Part shown: positions 8,363 through 15,818 of the stretch, piece after piece | Layout: each line of letters starts with the position of its first letter | How positions within the stretch are numbered: position 1 is the first letter of the stretch | Assembly: GCA_023443625.1 (NCBI GenBank) | Contig: JAEZTQ010000070.1 | Coordinates: 62,001 to 126,000 of the forward strand | Length of the DNA stretch: 64,000 nucleotides | Direction of reading: 5' to 3' | DNA from: Bacillota bacterium | GTDB lineage: Bacteria > Bacillota_A > Clostridia > Lachnospirales > Lachnospiraceae | The notes under the pieces: model-generated | What the model saw: only the letters and a program-made list of their open reading frames with translations | Database searches by the model: none | Told to the model about the DNA's origin: nothing | Program-made: the position numbers and the translations under genes

Positions 8363-11107
8363 CTATTTCTTCTTTGCATTAATCTTAAAATTGATAACTT
8401 TAGCACCATTATAATTATTTTTACCTAAAACAATTATAGTAGCTACTCCAGTCTTTTTATTATTTAGGTAAGTCACGGTATAATCTTTTCCAGAAGTTAA
8501 TTTCTTTTTGCCATCATATATTGTAATGCCTGGTTTAATTGGTTTCCCAGTATATACCTGATCCTTCACTTTATTAAATGTTAACCCATCTACATCCTTT
8601 TGATTTGATACACCTAATAGATTTTTTATTTTATATGTGTAAATATTGTTATTCCTATAACCATTTCCGACAGCTGTTATTACATCTTTATCTACATGAA
8701 TGTCGAGTACTTGTTCAATATTGTAAAATGTCCCACTGGTTACTTTTTCAGTAATACAATCATAAATAACAATTGTTCCTGTATCTCCTCTGGTTCCTGT
8801 AATTACAATCTTATCTTCAGCTAAAAGGATAGCATCTGAAATATTATATATCTCTATCATTTCCTTGTTTATTACGTTAAACTTAGAATCTAAATGATAT
8901 AGTAGTGTAGAACTTTGGTCACTAGCATAAACATAATAGTCATTGTGATTACCTTTTAGTAACACAGGGTAATTTATTGCATTATCAAAATAGAGATGGC
9001 TCAGAGGTATGGTCTTGATGATCTCAGCATCTCCGTTTACATTAATCTGATACAAATAGAAGGCTCCCTTAGATTGATCAATATTACTCAATGCTAAGAA
9101 CGTATCATTGCCTTGGTAAGCAATCAAATTGGATACTCCAGATCCTTTTTCATCAAAGAGCATTGCTTTACCGTCCGTTATAATATTTCCAGTTCTGTCT
9201 GTTACCACGATTCTATCACCGCCAGCAAATACATCCTCCATAAACATGAGGTTTCCATTCGCCAACTCCTGAATTTTATCCATAAACTGACAGCTCTGGT
9301 TTGTTTCAAATAGCTTTTCCCATATAATTTTACCTGTATCTATGTCTAACTTACATAACCATCCTGCATTGACAATATTATACCTTGAGGTGGTTGCTCC
9401 GGTAACCCTTCCTCTGGCATAACCCCCTACTAAAATGTTTCCATCTTTCAAAACTATCATATCCACATAAAAGACTCCATAAAATGTTTCATATGAAATA
9501 TTACTATTACTATTTTCAGGCTGGCTCTTAATTGTATAAGTCCACTTAATTTTTTTATCTGTTCCGTAGCATTCGACACGAACCAGATCTATTTTATCGT
9601 CATACCTATCATAAATACGATCTGCCACCACAACATGTCCATTATCTAATATTAATAAATCTCTCGTATTCGTCTTCTTTGCAGTCACTTCAGTATTCTT
9701 CGTGAATACGTTTATCTGTAATACTTTAATTATCTGTGCCTTCCCCTTTTGCTCTCCTTTTAGCAGAATTACAGTTGTTCCCTGTGCCTTTGCCTGGTAA
9801 TAACCTTCATTTGTTACAGATACAATAGAAGGATTCAATGATTCAAATAAAAGATGACTGTATGACGAAGCTAAAGAAGTATTATATTGAAAATATCCTA
9901 CTGATCCGACTTCTAAATGATAATCTTCTCGGAGTTCCTCTTTACGTACCTGTGGGAGCGATGGTTTTGGCATAGATGCTGATGAATCAACCTTCTTAAA
10001 TGAGATATTATTACTTTTAGTATAATTATTTAGGAAACTGCTTTCCTGTCCATAAATTGCCTTGAGTTTTTCACACCCATAGAATACATTATCACCTATT
10101 TCCTTCACTGATGCAGGTAGATAGATCCTTTGAAGATTAGTACAATAAGCAAACGCTAAGTCACTTATTTTAATTGTATCCTTATTTAATATAACACTTG
10201 TTATGTTGTTGTTTTTATAGAAAGCATAACGATTGATTGTCTCTACTTCCTTTGGAATGCTCACCTTCCCGACACAGTTTGTACCATCAATCAGGACACC
10301 ATTTATAATTACTAGGGGATTCTTTTTCTTCTGATTGATCATCCATGGGGTTCCTGTAAAAGCATCTTCACCAATAAGTTTAGCATTCTTTCCTATGGAA
10401 ATATTAATGATTTTGCTGCATTCATAAAAAGCCCTTGCTTCAATCTTACTTATTACCGGAATTTGAATGTCTTTTAATAAAGCACAACCTTCAAAAGCTC
10501 GTTCACCAATTTCATCTATGTTGTTCAACTTTATACTACTCAAACTTGTACAATGGAAAAAAGCTTCGTTTTTAACACTCTTTACCGTATTAGGAAATAT
10601 TATAGTCTGCAACTTCTCACAATCTCGAAACATACCTTCAGGTATTTCGTAGATTATTGCATTAATTGTAACATGTTTCAGTTTTGAACAGTAAGCAAAT
10701 AATTCATCGCCTATCATTCGAACTGTATCTGGAATAACAATCTTTTCTAAGCTAGTACAATGGGCAAATGCTCTATCACCTATTGATTCTACTGATTTCG
10801 GTATTATAATCTCTGTCAGTGATTTTGCTGCTAAGAAGGCCTTCTTTTCTATATAACGTACGCTATTTGGTATGATTACCTTCTTAACACTATTTCGCCA
10901 TGAAAAAGCATTTTCACTAATATGTGTTACATGCTCTGGAATTTTTACTGTTGTATCCTTTCCATTATATTCAATCAATTTAAATTCATCACCATAATTT
11001 TCTATAACGAAGTCACTCTCAGCTGCCTTTACATGATTAAGATTGAGTAAAAATAAAACTGATAATACTATTAGAAAAAGCTTCATAACATTCATTAGTT
11101 TTTTCAT
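8363..11107 (-). CDS. Secreted BspA-type leucine-rich-repeat protein with propeller-like and Ig-like regions
   Basis: The 914-residue protein starts with a signal peptide (MKKLMNVMKLFLIVLSVLFL, cleavage likely after VKAAES). About residues 35-365 are BspA/TpLRR units of about 23 residues (IPNSVRYIEKKAFLAAKSL, IPKSVESIGDRAFAHCTSL and so on). Residues about 395-465 look like a bacterial Ig domain (SLNPSIVSVTNEGYYQAKAQG). A beta-propeller-like region with GxDRIVVTD and ITVGxGY-type blades follows. The end, YTGKPIKPGITIYDGKKKL, is a second Ig-like module common in clostridial surface proteins. I see no catalytic motif or sortase signal. It probably binds a surface or polymer. A GGAGGGAG ribosome site precedes the start. 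Confidence 0.8.
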   Translation of the reverse strand: MKKLMNVMKLFLIVLSVLFLLNLNHVKAAESDFVIENYGDEFKLIEYNGKDTTVKIPEHVTHISENAFSWRNSVKKVIIPNSVRYIEKKAFLAAKSLTEIIIPKSVESIGDRAFAHCTSLEKIVIPDTVRMIGDELFAYCSKLKHVTINAIIYEIPEGMFRDCEKLQTIIFPNTVKSVKNEAFFHCTSLSSIKLNNIDEIGERAFEGCALLKDIQIPVISKIEARAFYECSKIINISIGKNAKLIGEDAFTGTPWMINQKKKNPLVIINGVLIDGTNCVGKVSIPKEVETINRYAFYKNNNITSVILNKDTIKISDLAFAYCTNLQRIYLPASVKEIGDNVFYGCEKLKAIYGQESSFLNNYTKSNNISFKKVDSSASMPKPSLPQVRKEELREDYHLEVGSVGYFQYNTSLASSYSHLLFESLNPSIVSVTNEGYYQAKAQGTTVILLKGEQKGKAQIIKVLQINVFTKNTEVTAKKTNTRDLLILDNGHVVVADRIYDRYDDKIDLVRVECYGTDKKIKWTYTIKSQPENSNSNISYETFYGVFYVDMIVLKDGNILVGGYARGRVTGATTSRYNIVNAGWLCKLDIDTGKIIWEKLFETNQSCQFMDKIQELANGNLMFMEDVFAGGDRIVVTDRTGNIITDGKAMLFDEKGSGVSNLIAYQGNDTFLALSNIDQSKGAFYLYQINVNGDAEIIKTIPLSHLYFDNAINYPVLLKGNHNDYYVYASDQSSTLLYHLDSKFNVINKEMIEIYNISDAILLAEDKIVITGTRGDTGTIVIYDCITEKVTSGTFYNIEQVLDIHVDKDVITAVGNGYRNNNIYTYKIKNLLGVSNQKDVDGLTFNKVKDQVYTGKPIKPGITIYDGKKKLTSGKDYTVTYLNNKKTGVATIIVLGKNNYNGAKVINFKINAKKK

Positions 11108-11267
11108 ATACCTTCTCCCTCCACCAGTTAGGTAAATTTAGTCAACACAGATAATATCATCTATTATATCATATCAATATATTTTATACCAGTTACTGTC
11201 AACTCTAGAGTCAAGTATTTATTGGCAGTTTCCCATTCAGTTTTCATTTATAATTTATTTCAAAAAT

Positions 11268-11699
11268 TCAATTCTTCATATTATCTTGTATTCCATCCTC
11301 TTTCTTAACCATAATACTCTTCCTATACTCTCCAGGTGTTATTCCTTCACTCTTTTTAAATGCACGGCTTAAACTATTGGCACAATTATATCCTACTTTA
11401 ACCGCAATACATTCAATTGATTGGTAGGGATCTTCCAGATACTCTTTTGCCTTTGTTATTCTTAACTTTTCTAAATAACCAGTAAAATTATAACCAGAAT
11501 ATTTTTTAGAAAAATGACTAAAGTTAGAATAAGATGCCCCTCCGGTTAAGCCTTTAGTAGAATCAAATTTACGAAAAGCCAATTGCAGACCATACATTGG
11601 AACATAATTGAATAACAAAATAATTATTAATGCAGGTAAAATCATTAAATATAACTGGTAATTTTTTTTAATGTGCCGATAAACTTTATTTTCTTTCAC
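11268..11699 (-). pseudogene. Chimeric remnant: LplB-type sugar permease N-terminus fused to an AraC/YesN C-terminus
   Basis: The 143-codon frame is a join of two unrelated genes. Residues 1-50 (YLMILPALIIILLFNYVPMY then GLQLAFRKFDSTKGL) are the N-terminus of an LplB-type carbohydrate ABC permease, including the first membrane helix. From about residue 57 (SNFSHFSKKYSGYNFTGYLE) it is the second half of an AraC-type DNA-binding domain as found at the end of YesN response regulators (IAVKVGYNCANSLSRAFKKS, then GITPGEYRK). The junction is in frame, so an internal deletion removed the rest of both genes. It is unlikely to act as a transporter or complete regulator. It starts at GTG behind GGGAGG. 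Confidence 0.75.
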
Positions 11700-11903
11700 T
11701 TCGAAACCTCCCTTCGATTATAAATTTGCTTTACTTTCATACGAAACCAATTATCCAGTCCGTTGTAATTTCATTATACAATTTGCCTATAATTTTTAAC
11801 AGAATCAATATTTTAATATCAATATTTCACAGTTTCCATTCAAAAAGTGCACGCCAAAGGGATATTTTGAAAATTGTAGGTCTTCAAAAATAGATTCTTG
11901 CGT

Positions 11904-11944
11904 AAAAAATCGGCATCTGTTACTTCAACAGGTGCCGACTTTTT
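11904..11944. terminator. Strong bidirectional terminator downstream of the GH31 gene
   Basis: The stem AATCGGCATCTGTT / AACAGGTGCCGACTT has one mismatch and a short loop, with T runs following it on both strands. It ends transcription of the GH31 gene. The rest of the 11700-11999 gap shows nothing I can name. Confidence 0.8.
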
Positions 11945-11999
11945 ATTAATTTATAGCATTCTCATTTCATAATATAGGTTCTAACCGATATAATATTTG

Positions 12000-13997
12000 T
12001 TATATCTTACCAATGAATTCATTATGCTTATCCCCTTTTAAGAAAACAGGAATTACCTCTAGAGGTGCTTCCACCAGTACCCTTTGTCCTCCTTCATACC
12101 TGGTTCCGTCGTGTATGCTTGTCCATACTATTCCATGCGGAAGATATACTTCTCTTTCATACATATCTTCCTGGACAACTGGAGCTACTAAAATATCACT
12201 ACCAAACATGTATTGGTCTTTTAATTCCCAGCAGTTTTCATCTTGAGGGAACTCATAGAACATTGTTCGCATAATCGGACTGCTCTTTTCATGGGCTTCT
12301 TTCATAAGTTGTCTAGTATATGGACGCATGATTTCACGAAAATGTACGTACTTTTCTAGTATTTCATAGACCTCTTCACCAAAGCTCCAGATTTCGTTAG
12401 GTCCACCGCTACCCTGAATTTCTTCACCATTCTTTTTGATCACTTTTTCATATGAGATGCGGTCTCCATGAAGACGCATAACCGGGCAAAAGGTTCCGTA
12501 TTGGAACCATCGTACCAATAGCTTACGAAAGCCCTCATCCTCAGGGTCTCCTCCGGCAAAGCCACCGATATCAGTAGTCCACCAGGGAATTCCCGCGATG
12601 CCCATATTAAGCCCTGCACATATTTGGCGTCTAAAAACTTCATAGTTAGAATGTATATCGCCTGACCAAACCAAAGCACCATATCTCTGACTTCCAGCCC
12701 ACGCACAACGAACCAAATTTACTACTTGTTTTTCTCCTGCTTCTGTCATGCCATCATAAAAGGTTTTTGAAAATTGCTGTGGATAGATATTACCAATTTG
12801 CACATTAGGTCCCATATGATAGCGATAATTATCAAAATCATAGACATTATACTCCGGCTCTGCTTCATCAAGCCAAAATACTTTAATACCATAATCATAG
12901 TAATTCTTTTTACACTTTTTCCATACATAATCTCTGGCCCTTGGATTCGTTGCATCGTAGTAAACACTTTCTCCCTGAAATCTCATACTAATATTCACAC
13001 CTAGCTCCGATTTAACCAGAAGGTTATTATCCTGCATCTCTGCAAAGTTCTCACTTTTATAATCCACCTGTGGCCACACGGATACCATAAGTTCAATTCC
13101 CAGGGCTTTCAGCTCTTCCACCATGGCTTTGGGATCAGGGAAAAATTCTTCATCAAAGCGATAATCACCCATTCTGGGCCAGTGAAAGAAGTCACATACG
13201 ATTACATCAATAGGAAGGTTTCTTCTTTTATATTCTCTTGCGACCTCTAATAATTGTTCCTGATTATAGTAACGCAGTTTACATTGCCAAAATCCCAATC
13301 CATACTCAGGCATCATCGGTACTCGCCCCGTAGCTTGTCCATATGCCTCTTCTATCTCAGCCGGAGTGTCACCGGCAGTGATCCAATAGTCCATTTGTTT
13401 TGTACTCTCGGCATACCATTCCATAAAATTATTACATAAGCTAACACGACCTACTGCCGGATTATGCCATAAGAAGCCATAGCCTTTACTAGACAATATG
13501 AATGGTACACTAGCTTGAGAATTACGGTGGGCCAGTTCAAAAGTACAGTTTTTGATATTTAAGACTTCTTGCTGGTACTGACCCATACCATAGAGTTTTT
13601 CATCCTCTGTACCTTCAAAAGTGACTGTTAGTCGATGATCTCCTCCTAGGATTGGTTTATAATGTCTCGGTCTCCTATTTAATGCGCCTCCAGAATCAAC
13701 TTCACGTAATAGAATATCACCTTTCTGATTATAAAATGTAATGTTACACCCGCTGTTCCCCCAGAATTTCTTTAAAACCGCTTTTATTTTTCCATTTGTA
13801 ATACTTGCTGTCTCTTCTTCGATGTTTATGGTGGTTTTTAACATTTCACAGGGAAGCAGTGCATAGTCTGTATCCAAGACATCCTCCATCATGCGCCCTC
13901 TTACTCTGAAGCTGTTTTTGCCCCATGGCTCAATAACTAGAGTTTCTCCTCCGTGCGTCCATACTAAACGATTTTCTTCCTTCCAATAAATTCCCAT
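12000..13997 (-). CDS. Glycoside hydrolase family 31 (alpha-xylosidase/alpha-glucosidase type)
   Basis: The 665-residue protein has the GH31 layout: an N-terminal beta domain, then a (beta/alpha)8 barrel from about residue 220 (YGLGFWQCKLRYYNQEQLLEVA and PIDVIVCDFFHWPRMGDYRF). The nucleophile Asp lies in VFWLDEAEPEY near residue 375 and the general acid in LVWSGDIHSNYEVF near residue 440. A C-terminal beta domain carries IMRTMFYEFPQD. The FFHWPRMGDYRFD loop resembles alpha-xylosidases (YicI type), so xyloglucan side-chain cleavage is plausible, but specificity is not certain. There is no signal peptide, so it acts inside the cell. It is preceded by TAAGGAGG. The AraC-type gene upstream in the same direction is its likely activator. 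Confidence 0.9.
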   Translation of the reverse strand: MGIYWKEENRLVWTHGGETLVIEPWGKNSFRVRGRMMEDVLDTDYALLPCEMLKTTINIEEETASITNGKIKAVLKKFWGNSGCNITFYNQKGDILLREVDSGGALNRRPRHYKPILGGDHRLTVTFEGTEDEKLYGMGQYQQEVLNIKNCTFELAHRNSQASVPFILSSKGYGFLWHNPAVGRVSLCNNFMEWYAESTKQMDYWITAGDTPAEIEEAYGQATGRVPMMPEYGLGFWQCKLRYYNQEQLLEVAREYKRRNLPIDVIVCDFFHWPRMGDYRFDEEFFPDPKAMVEELKALGIELMVSVWPQVDYKSENFAEMQDNNLLVKSELGVNISMRFQGESVYYDATNPRARDYVWKKCKKNYYDYGIKVFWLDEAEPEYNVYDFDNYRYHMGPNVQIGNIYPQQFSKTFYDGMTEAGEKQVVNLVRCAWAGSQRYGALVWSGDIHSNYEVFRRQICAGLNMGIAGIPWWTTDIGGFAGGDPEDEGFRKLLVRWFQYGTFCPVMRLHGDRISYEKVIKKNGEEIQGSGGPNEIWSFGEEVYEILEKYVHFREIMRPYTRQLMKEAHEKSSPIMRTMFYEFPQDENCWELKDQYMFGSDILVAPVVQEDMYEREVYLPHGIVWTSIHDGTRYEGGQRVLVEAPLEVIPVFLKGDKHNEFIGKI

Positions 13998-14182
13998 AAG
14001 ACCTCCTTATAATGAATTTCGCCTTTATTTAGTAGAATTATCATAGGATTATCCTGCTATATGAGAAAAACGTAACACTATGTCCTACTATTAATTACAT
14101 TATATTGATATATAGGAGGGTTTTATTATAATATTCTGTCGATTTATATAATAATTTTGATGTAACAATCAAATTCTAACAG

Positions 14183-15079
14183 CTATTCCAATCTTCTTTT
14201 ACGGTATTGGGTAGGAGTACACTTCATATATATCTTAAATACCTTAACAAAATAACTCTCACTATTAAAACCGGATAGTATGGCAATATCAATAAGCTTT
14301 TTATCTGTTGTTCTTAACAACTTTGCTGCTTCAGATATTCTTAAACCATTCAGGTATTCCATTGGAGGCATGGATAAATGCTTCTTAAAATATTTACATA
14401 GATGACCTTCACTTATAGGAATCAAATCAGCCAAATCTTTTAGTTCGATTTTTTTTGTATAATTCTCTTTCATATAAATTAGAACATGTTTTATCCGTTG
14501 TTCCATGGTACTTAATTCCTTGATCTCTAATTCATCTCTCCCTGAAAAATGGTACAAACGGTATAGGATTTCATAGATTCGTGCTTTTACTAAGATCTCA
14601 TATCCTAAATTTCTTTCGAAATATACTTCAACAATATCTCTCATTAAAGGTAGTATCTGAAGCTGATGTTCATCCTCTTCTGAGAAGTATGCCGGTAATA
14701 CACTATTTCCCTCATAGATGGGATAAATATATTTTTGCTGAATGATATCATTAAAAAAGCTGGATAAAAAATCTCTATGAATAACGACTGCAAAGAATTC
14801 TACCTGTCCAGCTTCTAAGGGATATGCTCCATGGACCTCATTAGGTTGAATAAATACATACTCACCCTCTTTTAATCTATAATACTTGCTACCTATTTGA
14901 ACTTTGGCGCAACCTTTGGTTATCACCAAAACTTCAGCCTCCTCATGCCAATGAAAATATAGTATCACCTTATGGTCTTGATCAATCCTACTTTTATGAA
15001 CACTCATACGAAAAAGATGATCGCCATGAGCAACATGTTCTTTTAGCTGTTGTTTTTTATCTACACTTATGTGCTTCAT
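14183..15079 (-). CDS. AraC-family regulator with cupin sensor domain
   Basis: The N-terminal cupin sugar-sensing domain (about residues 25-110: ILYFHWHEEAEVLVITKG, YRLKEGEYVFIQPNEVHGAY) is followed by a C-terminal two-helix-turn-helix AraC domain (IELKDLADLIPISEGHLCKY, LIDIAILSGFNSESYFVKVF, CTPTQYRKRR). I place the start at 15079 (MKHISVDKK), because a GGAG site lies 9 bases upstream; a longer reading would run back into dispersed repeat copy B. It lies 185 bp upstream of the GH31 gene in the same orientation and probably activates it in response to an oligosaccharide. Confidence 0.87.
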   Translation of the reverse strand: MKHISVDKKQQLKEHVAHGDHLFRMSVHKSRIDQDHKVILYFHWHEEAEVLVITKGCAKVQIGSKYYRLKEGEYVFIQPNEVHGAYPLEAGQVEFFAVVIHRDFLSSFFNDIIQQKYIYPIYEGNSVLPAYFSEEDEHQLQILPLMRDIVEVYFERNLGYEILVKARIYEILYRLYHFSGRDELEIKELSTMEQRIKHVLIYMKENYTKKIELKDLADLIPISEGHLCKYFKKHLSMPPMEYLNGLRISEAAKLLRTTDKKLIDIAILSGFNSESYFVKVFKIYMKCTPTQYRKRRLE

Positions 15080-15095
15080 AGATATTATCTCCATA

Positions 15096-15226
15096 AGAAA
15101 GTGTCGGCTTTCTGACACTTCGCGCCCGAGGGGATTGCAAAGCAATATACTTCATACGCAAATTCATTTGCGTTATACACTGAGGTGCGTATCCGAGTAT
15201 TTTTTTATGTTACGCAATTTCCTAAA
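15096..15226 (+). repeat. Dispersed multi-hairpin intergenic repeat, copy B
   Basis: The block order matches copy A: AAAGTGTCGGCTTTCTGACACTT hairpin region, CCCGAGGGGATTGCAAAGCAAT, an extra hairpin ACGCAAATTCATTTGCGT specific to this copy, GAGGTGCGTATCC, a run of seven T, and TTACGCAATTTCCTA. It separates the 3' half of cwlD from the AraC gene and ends close to the AraC start codon. Confidence 0.7.
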
Positions 15227-15234
15227 ATATCTTT

Positions 15235-15804
15235 TCATTGACCTCCGGACTCTAAACCACCTTTATTAATAAATTCCAATATGGCCAGATGAATGCCCCA
15301 GGCAAGTTTTTCTTGATATTCATTATCTTGAAGCAGTTTTGATTCTTTTACATTAGTGAGAAAACCACACTCAACAATAACCAAAGGACACTCTGATTTC
15401 CGTAACATATAGTAGGTATCATTGGACTTTGCTTGGCGGTGGTTTCCATCACCAATCGTCTCCTTTAATTGGGTTTGAATCATTTCTGCCAGCTGCTTTC
15501 CCTGAGAAGATTTCGCATGGTAAAAGACCTGGGCTCCCTTAATAGACTCTTGGGTAAAGCTGTTTTGATGGATACTGATTGCCAAATCTGTATTATTCGA
15601 TTGAATAACATTAACTCTGTGATCCATATCCGCTCTTTTTTTATTGGCTGCTGTTGTAGAATCTAGTCCTACATCCTCCTCACGGGTCATGATCACCTTA
15701 ATATCATTTAATTCCAGCAGACTCTTTAGTTTTAATGAAATACTCAGGTTAATATCCTTCTCCAATACGTTATCTATGCCGACTTTTCCCGGATCTCTCC
15801 CACC
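15235..15804 (-). CDS. cwlD: cwlD, 3' part (residues 54-242), separated from its 5' part
   Basis: This is the catalytic body of the sporulation N-acetylmuramoyl-L-alanine amidase CwlD, which helps make muramic-delta-lactam in spore cortex. Reading from the att core it encodes GGRDPGKVGIDNVLEKDINL; then SIHQNS (metal-binding His133 in the rebuilt numbering), and VIVECGFLTN with the catalytic Glu199. Glu68 in LEKDIN is the second metal ligand. It has no start codon, membrane anchor or ribosome site of its own: upstream the frame runs through the core repeat into the end of the GH2 gene and hits a TAA at about 15849. The only internal start (TTG at 15765) would omit the metal-binding His. No frameshift or stop is present in these 189 codons. 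The missing first 53 codons lie at 20845-21003. Confidence 0.9.
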   Translation of the reverse strand, partial: GGRDPGKVGIDNVLEKDINLSISLKLKSLLELNDIKVIMTREEDVGLDSTTAANKKRADMDHRVNVIQSNNTDLAISIHQNSFTQESIKGAQVFYHAKSSQGKQLAEMIQTQLKETIGDGNHRQAKSNDTYYMLRKSECPLVIVECGFLTNVKESKLLQDNEYQEKLAWGIHLAILEFINKGGLESGGQ

Positions 15805-15812
15805 ATGACCTG
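15805..15812. repeat. Left junction core of the cwlD intervening element
   Basis: ATGACCTG (CAGGTCAT in cwlD sense) occurs here and again at 20845-20852. In both halves of cwlD the reading frame through it is (C/T)CA-GGT-CAT, so the two align exactly in frame. Confidence 0.85.
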
Positions 15813-15818
15813 ATACTT

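Noticed and set aside
12013..13439. Several + strand frames opposite the GH31 gene
   Set aside because: They are short, without ribosome sites, and antisense to a well-supported gene.
15080..15145. Upstream extension of the AraC protein (about 22 residues)
   Set aside because: These codons lie partly in dispersed repeat copy B, and a proper ribosome site precedes the ATG at 15079.
15235..15765. Independent amidase gene starting at the TTG at 15765
   Set aside because: The start would omit the metal-binding GHGG motif and anchor, which are encoded just upstream in the same frame and at 20845-21003; it is the 3' part of split cwlD.
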